Shown here: piece by piece, positions 1-10,569 of the stretch | Position numbering within the stretch: position 1 is the stretch's first letter | How the letters are laid out: each line of letters begins with the position of its first letter | From: Cyathus striatus | Lineage: Eukaryota > Basidiomycota > Agaricomycetes > Agaricales > Nidulariaceae | Length of the DNA: 64,000 nucleotides | Reading direction: 5' to 3' | Assembly (NCBI GenBank): GCA_025738555.1 | Contig: JAOVFP010000003.1 | Location: 992,001 to 1,056,000 of the forward strand | Position numbers and translations under genes: made by a program | The notes under the pieces: generated by a model | Told to the model about the DNA's origin: nothing | Database searches by the model: none | Seen by the model: only the letters and a program-made list of their open reading frames with translations

Positions 1-10
1 CATACAATAA

Positions 11-102
11 TAATATTCAATTAGAAAAATCAATGATTGTTTATGATTGCCTAACCATTTATGCTAATATTCAATTAGAAAAAATCAATGATTGTTTATG
101 AT
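11..102. repeat. two-copy tandem repeat, period about 54 bp
   Basis: The stretch starting at 11 (taatattcaattag, then a-rich, then caatgattgtttatgat) recurs at 65 with one extra A. It lies at the window edge inside the region attributed to the minus-strand Ty3 element. No function is evident. Confidence 0.7.
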
Positions 103-216
103 CCCAATCATATAGTGGCATGGCTTGTATAATTGGGGCAATCATATAACACTGCTGTTATATGATCAAATTGGCTGACACTTATGGTTAAGATCCATCT
201 GATTTCCATTTGTTCC

Positions 217-2082
217 TCAAATAAATCTTTTGGATTTTCTTAATTCTTCCAAAGTAGGAATTACCTCTTGATCTGAGAGATTATTTAATTCCATAATTGT
301 TTTCTGATTTACTTTGGGTCTTTGTTTTACATGTGTCCAGATACTTAACATGGCCAGGGCAAGTTCTGATGTTTGGTCTTTTAATCTCCATGCAACCCAA
401 TACACATTTCCAGGTTTCACTTCCTGATTAGGGAAGGTGCACTTAGATCATTCCTTTAGTTGTGATACAAACTTAGATTCCAGATCAATTGTAGGTACAG
501 CTATATCATATGGTACATAAATAGAGGCTGGCAAGTTCACACTTACTGCTGGCCTTGGGGAAAACCCAATTGAGCAATAAGTAGAGCTTGTTGGTCTTCA
601 GATAATTTAGTGACATCTGGTAATTCTACAACTCCACTAGTGGAGGCTACAGGTATTGAATTGTCCATGTTTAAATTACATTGTACATAGGGTCCACAAG
701 GTTTCTTCAGGCATGTGTTAGACATATGTCCTTTCTCCTTACAGTAAAAACATTGTCCTTCCTTTTTGAGTTGATCAAGGTCCATGTGGTTACCACCTTG
801 TATTACCATGAGGTTAGATTGGTCTGGTGTTCATTGCAGGGTTTGTCCTTGTTGTTGTCCAGGGTTTGTATTATTTTGAGGGTGTCCGAAGTTTTGGTTC
901 TGTGATTGTTGGTTTTGCTGAGTACATTCTAAATTGGCTTCTCAGTGGTTTCTTTCATATTCAGTGGCTTTGTCGATCCATGTAGTAAGTTTATCGGTGA
1001 CTTTAAGTCCTCTGACTTCCATAAGTCTTTGAGCCAACATGGGATGCATTCCTCATTGGTATCTGTCCACTAAAGCTGTATTATCAAATCCAGATAAATT
1101 TACCCATTGCATGAAATCGATCATATAATCTTCAATAGGTTGATTTCCTTGAACCACCTTGTTAATTTGTTCAATCATGTTGTTCTGGGTTTCCTGTGAT
1201 ATGAAAAAGAATTGCATGCATTCCATAAATGTGTTCCAGTCTGGGAATGGACATTGATGTTCAAATCCATCATGTTTGATGGCTGGACTTGAGTCTGTTG
1301 CTGCTATATCCACCTTTTGGGTGTCCTGGTATGTCGGTTCTGTTCCATTATGTGTTAATTTCCATCTGGATCTTTCTTCATTAAACAGAATAAGGTCTCC
1401 TAAAAATGTGTCTGCCCATCATTGAGCTCAATTGTCCTTTCCCTTTTTGACTCTTGGCAAAGCCATTGTGATCCTTTTCCAATTATTTGTTATTCCCTTT
1501 TCTTGGAAATAAAGCATCATCCATCTAAGCCAATTATTAACTGTTGCAGGATCTCCTTCATAATCTTCGGGGATCTTGACTTTGTCCTTTTTCTTGGTTG
1601 CATCCTGTTTAATTCCATTTGGATCTCTGTAATGAGACCCTGTGTCATAGCTGAAACGCTATCTGTAATAGTTTTCTTATCTCCAATGGACATATTCTGC
1701 CATCAGGTCACAACCTCATTCTTCATAAAAATAGCCACCAGGGCTGTGATGAAACCAAGAATGATTTCAGATGCAATCATTATGTGAAAGGGAGATAATT
1801 GGGTATGGGTAGATCATAGGGTTCTTCATCTCAGTTATAAATGGTATTGAGAAGGGTATCAAAATCTAATTCAGTTCTGATACAACCTCCAAAGGTGTAG
1901 TCAGGTGGTAGTGGAGTGGGGGATTGAAGTCTTCTACCATCATCATGTCTGGGTTCAGTTATGATTGTGACGATACAAGGGAGAGTGGGTTTGGGGTTAG
2001 GTTGTTGTGGGGCTGAGTGATGTATAGGGATAGAGGGATAGGTATTTGGATCCAAATCCAAGTCATCAGAGTCCACTGACAT
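217..2082 (-). pseudogene. gag: Ty3/gypsy gag remnants (broken)
   Basis: Three minus-strand pieces lie in Gag order. 2082-1831 is an acidic, proline-rich N-terminal part. 1313-1053 is a capsid-like part (motifs WNTFMECMQFFF and QPIEDYMIDFMQWV, typical of retrotransposon Gag). 809-543 carries a CCHC zinc knuckle (CFYCKEKGHMSNTC, spacing C-x2-C-x4-H-x4-C). A further open piece, 420-217, may be the following Gag/PR linker. Stops separate all pieces. Gag would package element RNA into cytoplasmic virus-like particles, but this copy cannot make it in one piece. Strand and order agree with the LTR and PBS to the right. Gag identity is firm because of the knuckle; exact limits are not. Confidence 0.75.
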
Positions 2083-2332
2083 GGCTCTCAGAGTTTGGGG
2101 ATGGGTGTAGAGTGTAGGGTGAGATCAAGGTGTGTAGATGGGTACAGATGTGGATGGAATGTGATAGGATTGGGAATGGAGGGATAAAAGGGTCTTGGAT
2201 CAGGTGATAGGTGCCAGAATGAGAAACTAGGTATCAGAAGTTCTTGAAGATGCTCAGAGACTAGCGAGACATTCTAAGTCTCATGCACACCAATTTGCAG
2301 ATAGTACCAGCTGGGGCAACACATGGTAGCCT

Positions 2333-2350
2333 CCCCAGTCACTGGCGCCA
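2333..2350 (-). other. primer-binding site (PBS)
   Basis: Minus-strand TGGCGCCAGTGACTGGGG follows the LTR end (...TTTGACA) with no gap. A PBS begins with TGG because it pairs with a tRNA 3' CCA end. The matching tRNA was not identified. Confidence 0.6.
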
Positions 2351-2954
2351 TGTCAAACTCAAGGCAGAGGGCCTAAGATGCTCAGTAATTCAGAAGTGTC
2401 AGGCTCAATGTTACACTATCCTCTTATGCTTCCAAGCACAATGAGCAAGACTATCAAATGGGGTGTATGTCTGGTCCACAGGGGTTCAAGATGGGAAATG
2501 AGGTAAGAAAGAAGTTTTGCCAGGGTTCAGTGATAGAAGAGAAGTTCAGGGTCAAGGAATAAGGTGGATTCTTGTGCTTTTGTTAGCAACAGATGAGCAA
2601 AATACTCAAAGCTAAACTTAAACACTCAAAATAGAGAAAGAAGTGAGTCTTATTGCTAATCTGGAATAAACTAGCACAAGAATAATGAACTACTAACTAG
2701 AAAGACTGTATTTATAGAAACTGTCCATGAGGGAATCACATGTAATACTACCTACACTACAATGCATGTTACTGTGCTTCTACATTAAGAACTCATGTTA
2801 TATGTATGGCCGAACTGTGCAACTGTGCCCACAGTAATGATGAGTAATGTATGTTGATATGCATGGTGTCCGCATTGTGTGTCATGTGACTGGTCACATG
2901 ACATAGATAAGATATGATTAGATGATAGATTAGATAATGAACGAAATCCTAACA
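2351..2954 (-). repeat. LTR of the minus-strand Ty3/gypsy element (604 bp)
   Basis: On the minus strand it opens with TGTTAGGATTTCG at 2954 and closes with GAGTTTGACA at 2351, giving TG...CA ends next to a PBS. A minus-strand TATAAATA (2716-2709) fits an LTR promoter. The boundary at 2954/2955 is marked by RT-coding sequence starting at once on the other side. The partner LTR is outside the window, so the limits rest on end motifs and context. Confidence 0.65.
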
Positions 2955-4933
2955 CACTGGTTTGTAGTACTTAAGAAAGACAAGTCTTCACTTTGCTTGG
3001 TACATGATCTACAGCCTCTGAATGCTGTTACAATTAAAGATTCTGGTGGTATTCTCAGCCAAAACTCGAACTTTATGGTCTGTTTCATGCTCTCAAAGCA
3101 ACAAAGATTTGGATTATAGGTGTCAAGAATTTAGTTGTTGAAGTTGACATGAAGTCAATTAAAGGTATGCTCAATAATCCTGATATCCAACCCAGAGCTT
3201 CTATCAATCAATGGATTGTGGGTATACTTCTCTTTTCATTCAAACTATGCCATGTTCCTGCTCATGAACACACTCCTGCAGATGGACTTTCTTGTCATCC
3301 TCATGCCCCAGAAGATGAAGATGAGCAAGATGATTTCGATGAATGGCTAGATACAGCCTATGGATACTCTGTTGAGGTTCTCAACTGGAACCATTCTCCC
3401 TGTCCTCACATTTCTCCTGTTTACTCAGTCACATCCCCTTCCACTCCATCAGTACCAACTTCATCTTCTAGATCTATTCACATCCTTTCTACCCATTCTG
3501 TTACCATCCCCCTCACTCCATCTGCCCTTGTCACCTCATTCTTTGGGTCAAATGTACAAATCTCTTGATCTGACAAAGCCATGTTACGAGATAATGAGCT
3601 TACAATCATGGAATCATTTCTCTGTGACCCCTAATGACCTCCCTCTATATCTGACAAAGAATTGAAGGCTTTTACATCACTGTGTTCGAAGTTTTTCTTG
3701 CATGATGGCAAATTATGGTGTTAAGATCCTCATAACAAGCATAAGCTTGTTATCCCCTCAACCAAGTGTCTTGAACTCATATGCATCACACATGACAAAC
3801 TTGGTCACAAAGGAATATTTAAAATTCGCACTCATCTCCTGGATCAATTCTGGTGGCCATACCTTGACCACAATGTAAAATGGTACATTAAAATGTGCCA
3901 TGAGTGTCAAATCCAGTCTCTGTACAAGAACCACATCCCCCCTGTTGTTGCAACACCTGCAAATCTCTTCCGCAAGTGTTACATTGACACTACATTTATG
4001 ACTTCATGTTCGAATGGCTTCAAAGGTTTAGTACATGCCTGGTGTTCAGTTTCCAGATACCCCGAGTGGTGTATGCTGCATTCTGAAAATGCACAGACAG
4101 TTGCTGCATTTATTTTCGAAGAAATTCTCTGCCACTGGGGCACCATTGAAGAGATCATTACTGACAATGGCACCACATTCTTAGCTGCAATGAATATTTT
4201 GCAAGATAAGTACCAAATACATTGGATACACATCTCACTGTATAACAAGCAAGCTAATGGTCTCGTTGAGAGACAATACTTTGACATTTGTCAAGCCCTT
4301 CTCAAAGCTGCAGAAGGTAACCTTTCAAAGTGGACAACAGTCACACACTCAGTAATTTGGGCTGAATGTGTTTCTATTCAATGTTCTACTGGATATTCCC
4401 CCTATTTCACTGCTTATGGTCTCGAACCATTGTTTCTGTTTGATATCACAGAAGCTACTTACCTATCACCTTGTCTTGAACACCCTATATCTACTGAAGA
4501 TCTTATTGCCTACTGTGCTATTCAACTTCAGAAGTGTCCTACTGACCTTGCACACATCAAGGAATGTGTCCTCAAAGCTAGATATGGCTCAGTTCGACAT
4601 TTCGAAGAAATCTTTGCTCACTCAATGACCAACTTCAATTTTAAAGCCAGTTCTCTTGTCCTTGTTCAAAATTTACACTTAGACTCAGATATTGGACACA
4701 AAATGAAGCCATGATATCTTGGTCCCATGATTGTGCTATGTCATACTCAAGATGGTTCTTATATTCTAGGTGAACTCGATGGCACACTTTCAAAGCTTCG
4801 ATATGCAGCATATTGCATTGTTCTCTATCATCCATGCAACCCCTGCTTCATTTCCATCACCAGTCTCAATGATATCCCTCCTGACAAGCTAGAGGATCTC
4901 ACACATGACAGGGAAGGTGATGTGGATGCATAA
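2955..4933 (+). pseudogene. pol: Ty3/gypsy pol remnant: RT scrap, RNase H, integrase
   Basis: Starts in the RT fingers (HWFVVLKKDKSS, LVHDLQPLNAVTIKDSG), then jumps near 3050 to RNase H. About 890 bp present in the young element's pol (from about 11230 to 12118) are missing, including the catalytic RT motif. RNase H continues as MKSIKGMLNNPDIQP (3149 on). Integrase runs 3893-4714 with MCHEC zinc cysteines, the three acidic residues in order (CYIDTTFM, IITDNG, GLVERQ) and a chromodomain-like tail to 4933. D-to-D spacing is about 59 residues, the usual size, unlike the shortened young copy. Several frame breaks. Many arginines of the young copy are Cys, His or Gln here, suggesting CpG decay. 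Confidence 0.85.
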
Positions 4934-5092
4934 TTATAGCTTTCTTCTTTCATTGTCACTCTTTCTATTTATTTCCTTTCCATATCATTTTATTCTCTAC
5001 TATGCTCACTTTTTTCCTAACTGATTTCTAGTTTATTTAAATATTCCTTTCATTTTACTCTATTATTCATTGCTATCATAGATGACATGCTC

Positions 5093-5624
5093 TCATTCGA
5101 GCCTCATTCCTTGCCTCTTCACAAAGAAGTTTATTTCTTTTCTCCTGTGCTGCTCCCATTGCCTCAGACTCATCAAATGCGCCACCATCAAGATCCCGTG
5201 GTCAATTAATGGCAAAGACCCTTTTTTGCCATCAATTTCCCATATGGTCCAGGAACACCTTGCCAAAACAGAATCATCGACCTCTACATCGAAGCCTGCA
5301 AATCCAGGCATCTCTTCTATGTCTATCTTTAGTTCCAACATTGTTATCTGTGCTATATTTCAGTACTACAGCTTGCAGTGCCATATTTACAATACCATGC
5401 ACCAAATATGTCTCCAGGGAAGTAATACTCCTGAAGATCTCTTTCCACTTCTCTAATTCTTCAGTTTCTTGGCCCTCTTCTGCATCAACGACCTTCTCTA
5501 TAATTTCGATGCAATGACTGGAGAGCTCAATGATCTTTTGACTCCATTGGGACAACATTTGCCCATGGCTAATAACCTTTTCCAAGTCGTCACCCCACAC
5601 ATTCAACAACTGATTGAGGTTCAT
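5093..5624 (-). CDS. antisense two-exon gene downstream of the older pol (unknown protein)
   Basis: Exons 5624-5391 and 5347-5093 are separated by a 43-nt intron (GTAAAT...CACAG) that keeps frame. Together they give a predicted 162-aa protein starting MNLNQLLNVW and ending VKRQGMRLE. It is rich in charged and helix-forming residues (EEGQETEELEKWKEIF) with no motif I recognise. An open stretch upstream (about 5745-5650, reading ISETDLGRCIEES) could be an extra 5' exon. It lies opposite in strand to pol and in the place where the young element also has an antisense gene, but the two proteins show no similarity by eye. That it is open inside a decayed element is notable. It may be chance or a captured host gene. 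Confidence 0.4.
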
Positions 5625-5744
5625 GGTATGAATGTGGAATACAAGACCTACTCATTATTCTTTGATTTTATGTGCTCAATGGCCTCAGTATATTCACTCT
5701 CTTCAATGCACCTGCCCAGATCTGTCTCACTTATTCTTCCCTGA

Positions 5745-7175
5745 TCTGTGATTTCCTGGACCCTGACATATCGATTTCAATGGCTTGTCTTTGGTTTTGA
5801 TATTTCTATTGCATTTGTTTTATTATTTGCAGATTGACTGGGGACAGTCAATTTCAGCCATGCCCATTAGATGTAGAGCAGGTGTTCAGCCTGCACTATG
5901 GAACAGACAATTGGACAAGTTCTGCAAACGCATTCAATCATGTGACATGTTCATGTCATTGAGCTTGAAACAGAGTGTCTATGCTATCATCTCTGCCACC
6001 TCAACACATGCCCCAATGCTCTCTGCCTCCACCCCTTTCACCACAGCACTAACTATATAGTCAACACCAAGACCACCACAAGAATGGTTATAACACAGAC
6101 TCAAGTAACTGAGAGACCACTCAACAGTGGCACCTCAAAGTCTAATCATCTCCATATCAACATCTCAATATATTCTCTTTCTCCCCTTATCTTTTAATTC
6201 ATTTTTTACATTCTATTCCAAACAGACTCGTGTTTCAGCTCCTGGAAACAATTATTCAATTCCTATCTTATCCTTGGCTTTACTTACACTCATTTCGCTC
6301 TTTTTAGGTATATTTTATCTCTTTTACATATAAACTGTATATGTTGGTATTGAGCAATCCAGTGAAGTTCACCATCTCGAGTTCTCGTCTAAACAATTTG
6401 GTTTTGTTCTCTGTCACTGTCTACAATGCTCTACATCATTCTATTCACTCTAACTTGCTGTGCAAACTCTACTCACCCAATATTCATCTCAGAGCTTCAA
6501 AACCCAAAGTTCTTATCTGTTTCCCTTCATATTCGTCACTGATCATCATATCACATCACCTTAGAATCCTTATGCTGAATGGGCATGCCAGCAACTCGCA
6601 TTTCTTTGCATAGGACCTTCAAACACAAGATCACCTCTTCAGTGTGAATGAGCATGAGTGTTGTCACAAAAACCTAGTTTGCCACACAATGCATTACAGT
6701 GCACTTTAATGCCTTAAGGCATTTGGTGCCCCCCAAGAGGATGAAATCTTAGATATCATTGAGAGACTTGCTGAGTGTCCTATAATGCCCTGTAACAAAT
6801 GCAATGACTTGTAAAGCTTACTACCGAATCTTACAACAAAATCCACATCATACAATGGCTTGTAACCCTGTGTAATATTGTTCAAAAAAAGCAACTAAAT
6901 TTGATAATATATGTGTAATTTATCGCTGAGAATTAACATTAACACACAATGTTTTCATCTAATATACATACATCGCAACCAGAACTACTATCTATGTAGT
7001 GGTAGGTATAATAAGTACTTAATGTATGTTAGTACAATGACACTGAGAACTAACAGTACTTACCAAATCAACTGAACACTTACCTTTAATTTTTGTTACT
7101 TATCTAAAAATCTTAAGCCAGCTCTTGAAGCCTTAACAAGAATGAAGCTCTTACCAGTGTTGCTCTTTTATACAC
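5745..7175. other. decayed element tail and AT-rich spacer, no gene recognised
   Basis: Short plus-strand ORFs here show no motif. The last part (about 6650-7175) may be an old LTR split by the young element. I see no RNA gene. Confidence 0.5.
7172..7175 (+). repeat. target-site duplication ACAC (left)
   Basis: ACAC precedes the 5' LTR here and follows the 3' LTR at 16373-16376, marking one insertion event. Confidence 0.6.
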
Positions 7176-8067
7176 TGTAGGGAACCCTACTGGCCTATGT
7201 ACAAAAACACCTAATATACATAGTCCATTAGTTCCTGTACTCATCCTAACCAATTATAAATTATCCTATTTACCACACCCTGATCTCGAGACACTAACAA
7301 TGTTCCACACCCTCGATTACTCCGAAGATCATTACAAATTTTGATGAAGTCCGCAATATTACTAATCAATCAATCATTACCCAGCAAGCGCTAAAGTTAA
7401 CGCGCTGAGTAGTATCTTAAAACCGACGCGCCAAAGTAAACACCGTACCGAAAGGCACGTGACTTAGCGCTGACCAATCACAACGCCCGGCAAAGCGCTC
7501 GCATCAATATTACTTTATCCGATGCCGCCGCGCGCCCTTTATACATATTCCTTCCCTCTTTTCTTTACTCCTCTACTTTTTATCTTTATTCCTTTACTAC
7601 AAATCATTCTTACCTACTGTATTATTAATCATGGTACATATTTCTACCTAGGTAGTTCCAAAAAGTATATAAACCCCTCTCATGTAGCTACATCCCTCAG
7701 TCAATTCCAGTTTGATTCACACTCACCATTCATCTGTTATTCACACTAAGCTTCTAGCTGTAGAAACTTAGTGCACTCCTGTCCTCATCTGCTTAATACT
7801 CAGTACTGCCCAGTTTTATTATTAGTTAAAGCTCTTGCACAGGCAAGAACCTTAGCTAACTTCGCATTTTCTACACTTAATTCACCAAACACACCTTCAC
7901 CACTTCTCTTAAATTCCTATACAAGTCTTAATAACTTTATAAGACTTGTATTCTACCTCAACACTTCGCAACAAACCCGACAACTCGTTTAGAACACTAG
8001 TGACAGATTGGACACTGTCACGCTCAGTACTTAATTGTACAACCTTCAGACAAGTCTTCACCTTACA
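7176..8067 (+). repeat. 5' LTR, 892 bp
   Basis: Begins TGTAGGGAACCC and ends CCTTACA. It is matched base for base, except two sites, by 15481-16372. Contains a TATATAAA box and a pyrimidine-rich stretch after it. The short ORF inside (7522-7749) is not considered coding. Confidence 0.93.
7666..7673 (+). promoter_or_regulatory. TATA box of the LTR promoter
   Basis: TATATAAA in the 5' LTR, repeated at 15971 in the 3' LTR. It lies about 530 bp before the gag start, so the transcript would start inside the LTR as in other LTR elements. Confidence 0.6.
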
Positions 8068-8070
8068 ACT

Positions 8071-8088
8071 TGGAGCCCACCGCGAGGG
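8071..8088 (+). other. primer-binding site
   Basis: TGGAGCCCACCGCGAGGG begins three bases after the LTR end and opens with TGG, as expected for pairing with a tRNA 3' end. I did not match it to a particular tRNA. Confidence 0.55.
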
Positions 8089-8194
8089 GCTTCTAAATTC
8101 AGTTGTCTCCTCGCTTTCGACTCAACAACCAATTCGAAGACATTAATAATCAACCTCATTTAATACATAGCAAGCAATTCGAAATACTTTCGCC

Positions 8195-10441
8195 ATGTCT
8201 CAACATAACGTTGACCCATCACAAATCCAACTCCCCCGTTCACCTGTACACGATTTCGTTCCATATCCACTAGGTTATGCGCCTCAAAAATGTGCCAATA
8301 ACAATCCGGCACCACAAGTAGCCTCACGCATTCCTATACCCTCTCCACAACCGAGTTCTAAACCCCCTACCTTGCACCCTGCAGACTGGACTATGAATTC
8401 AGCACTGCTAGGAGATCAGCAAAGCATCAGAAACAGTAATGCATACCGACAACGTGGAATGCCATCCCCAGGCGACAGAGGCGCACCCAAATTTGATGGG
8501 AAACCTTTGTCACTTCAACGGTTTTTCCGGAATGTAGAACGGCATGCTATTCTCTGCGAACTCGATGAAACTGAAGCGATCGAGTGGACTTATTCATATG
8601 TGTCCCAAGAAGAAGAGGATACCTGGCGCGAGAAGGCAGACGGCGTAATCCACTGGGAAGAATTCAAAGAACTAATCTCAGAATTATATCCCGGTGCAGA
8701 CGGCGACAAGAAATACTTGATCGCAGACCTTGAAGCATTAATTGCACAACAATCTACAAAGCCTATTTCCGGAAGATATCAGCTGGGTGAATACAATAGA
8801 AAATTCTATTGTATCTCCTCTTACCTGAAGCGCCGTGAAAAACTGACTGCTCGAGAAATCAGTATCTACTTCATGAATGGATTCACGCCTGAATTCCGAA
8901 AAGAAATTCAAGACCAACTCCGTATTCAGGAACCCAAGCATGATCCTGAAGATCCATGGGACTACGAAGAAATATATAAGGCTGCAATCATCCTCCTACC
9001 ACCAAACAACGGAGGACTTACTCTGGAAAACAATATGCGAAACCAAAGAAATCCGTTCCAGCCCAAAAAGACGTACAATGCAACGGCTATGGAGAAACTG
9101 TATAATGATCAGCCCCCAGCTGAAACTTATACTAACAACTGGAAAAGTGGACCAAATACCTCATATACCGCGCCATTGCCAATAAATGATCGGCCTCCAC
9201 GTCGAACCTTCCGATGCTTTTTCTGCTCGGACACGAATCATATCATTTCCTTATGTCCAGTATTAAACGAATATGTACAAAAGGGTCTGTGCAAGACAGG
9301 CGATAAAGGGCAAATCTTAATGCCAGACGGACGCCTAGTCAACAACCAAGTAGCTTTAGGACCAGATCATAAGACGCGCATTGATAACTGGTATAAAGTC
9401 AACAAGCGTCCAGAGGTAGCCTCAACCAACGTTATTGAAGCTACTCAAATTCACAGCTATAGCCAGAATGTCCCTACAGAAAAAGCAGGAGCATTCATAG
9501 AAGAAGTAGTGGATCAGGAACCACCTGTAACGCAGGAAGAAATAGACCGCCTTCCGGTACTTGAGACCCTCATGAATAACGCAAAGCGCGAACTGGAGTC
9601 CATCCAGAAGAAGATGAAGGAGAATGCCAATAACCGTAAACCGGATGGTCCAGTAACCCGCAGCAAGGCTAGGAATGAAGTACAAGTCCCCAGTACAGTC
9701 CCAGCAGAAAGCCCAAGCTTTACGAGTAACAGGGAACCTCAGTACAAGTATCAAGCACCAGTGGAATCACTGGAACTTACTAAACGCGTACTAAGAAAAG
9801 GGCTTGATAGTACAGTTACCTTGACATGCGAAGAACTCTTCGCCATAGCCCCAGAATATCGGCGCCAGATGAAAGACCTAATTTCAAGCCGTAAAGTCAC
9901 CACATTTGGTCCAGAAAACAATTCAGCTACGCAGAACGCACTGACAGTGGCGGACATCGAAGTTTTACAACAAAAAGTACTTGACGACGGAAAAATAGTG
10001 GCCAATTGTAAAGAAGACCTGCGACAGATTCCTGTCAAATTAAACAAATCGGTACCTGTCAACGCAATAATCGACAGCGGCTCGCAAATTATAGGCATAC
10101 GAAAAGAAATCTGGGAAAAGCTTGGACTGCCTTTGCGTTCAGACTATGTAATGGAAACAGAAGCTGCCAATGCTTCACGCGGACGCACCCTTGGAATGCT
10201 CACCAACTTAACAGTGTCAATTGGAGACGTAGACTTTTATGTTCAAGCCCAAGTCGTCCCAGAAGCATCATACGATATGCTCCTAGGCCTTCCATTCCTA
10301 ACGTTAACACAAGGAAGCATCCACCATTTTACTACAGGCGATGTGCACCTGGTACTTCAAGACCCAAATACTCACGCAGTTATCACGGTACCAACCCAAG
10401 CACGGCGCCGTAACCACCACATTGCCTCTCAGGATTTTTAG
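8195..10441 (+). CDS. gag: Gag-protease polyprotein of the Ty3/gypsy element (748 aa)
   Basis: Predicted 748-aa Gag with a protease at the C end. The first ATG after the PBS leader (8195) is used. The first 90 residues are proline-rich, followed by a capsid-like helical region (GAPKFDGKPLSLQRFFRNVE; DTWREKADG). A CCHC knuckle lies at residues 341-354 (CFFCSDTNHIISLC). The retropepsin-like domain has active-site DSG at about residue 627 (NAIIDSGSQ) and the later YDMLLGLPFL motif. Gag forms particles and the protease cuts the polyprotein. The frame ends in ATTTTTAG. The pol frame, one base back, is open through this point, so Pol may be made by a -1 shift. No stop or frame break is seen. Confidence 0.93.
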   Translation: MSQHNVDPSQIQLPRSPVHDFVPYPLGYAPQKCANNNPAPQVASRIPIPSPQPSSKPPTLHPADWTMNSALLGDQQSIRNSNAYRQRGMPSPGDRGAPKFDGKPLSLQRFFRNVERHAILCELDETEAIEWTYSYVSQEEEDTWREKADGVIHWEEFKELISELYPGADGDKKYLIADLEALIAQQSTKPISGRYQLGEYNRKFYCISSYLKRREKLTAREISIYFMNGFTPEFRKEIQDQLRIQEPKHDPEDPWDYEEIYKAAIILLPPNNGGLTLENNMRNQRNPFQPKKTYNATAMEKLYNDQPPAETYTNNWKSGPNTSYTAPLPINDRPPRRTFRCFFCSDTNHIISLCPVLNEYVQKGLCKTGDKGQILMPDGRLVNNQVALGPDHKTRIDNWYKVNKRPEVASTNVIEATQIHSYSQNVPTEKAGAFIEEVVDQEPPVTQEEIDRLPVLETLMNNAKRELESIQKKMKENANNRKPDGPVTRSKARNEVQVPSTVPAESPSFTSNREPQYKYQAPVESLELTKRVLRKGLDSTVTLTCEELFAIAPEYRRQMKDLISSRKVTTFGPENNSATQNALTVADIEVLQQKVLDDGKIVANCKEDLRQIPVKLNKSVPVNAIIDSGSQIIGIRKEIWEKLGLPLRSDYVMETEAANASRGRTLGMLTNLTVSIGDVDFYVQAQVVPEASYDMLLGLPFLTLTQGSIHHFTTGDVHLVLQDPNTHAVITVPTQARRRNHHIASQDF
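10434..10441 (+). promoter_or_regulatory. candidate -1 ribosomal frameshift site at the gag stop
   Basis: The gag frame reads ...GAT TTT TAG with five T in a row. A slip of one base back in the T run reads TTT TTA GGC and enters the pol frame, which has no stop from here to 13963. This is inferred from sequence only. A downstream pseudoknot was not modelled. Confidence 0.45.
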
Positions 10442-10569
10442 GCATCGATGATTCGGGAAATACCCGAGGAGATACCTCAGCATGTTCAGTTCTTAACTGT
10501 GAAACAAATAAAAGTGTTAACGACTCACTTATTCTCTTTTCCAACCCAAAACTCCAACAAAACTGCTTC

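Larger units (their letters stand above)
1..2954 (-). mobile_element. 5' part of a degenerate minus-strand Ty3/gypsy retrotransposon
   Basis: Read on the minus strand the order is LTR (2954-2351), primer-binding site (2350-2333), untranslated leader, then gag remnants down to about 217. Pol and the other LTR lie beyond the left edge. The LTR outer end abuts an RT-coding fragment of another element at 2955, so this copy inserted into that element's pol gene. No long intact frame remains, so the copy is judged dead. The target-site duplication cannot be checked because the other end is outside the window. Confidence 0.75.
2955..6640 (+). mobile_element. older, decayed plus-strand Ty3/gypsy copy (right end unresolved)
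   Basis: Its pol (2955-4933) is related along its length to the young element at 7176-16372. It is truncated on the left by the minus-strand element. Pol is followed by an antisense spliced ORF (5624-5093) in the same relative place as the antisense gene of the young element. I could not place its 3' LTR. Sequence 6650-7175, now separated from 16373-16560 by the young element, may be part of it, since 16.5 kb has a TATA-like ttataaatagg. The right limit given is a guess. Confidence 0.55.

Noticed and set aside
3360..3665. 101-aa frame overlapping the old pol RNase H-integrase linker
   Set aside because: Out of frame with the pol remnants on both sides and Ser/Pro/Leu-rich by composition.
7522..7749. 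75-aa frame in the LTR (repeated at 15827-16054)
   Set aside because: It spans the TATA region of the LTR and is hydrophobic by base composition. It is present in both LTRs only because they are copies.
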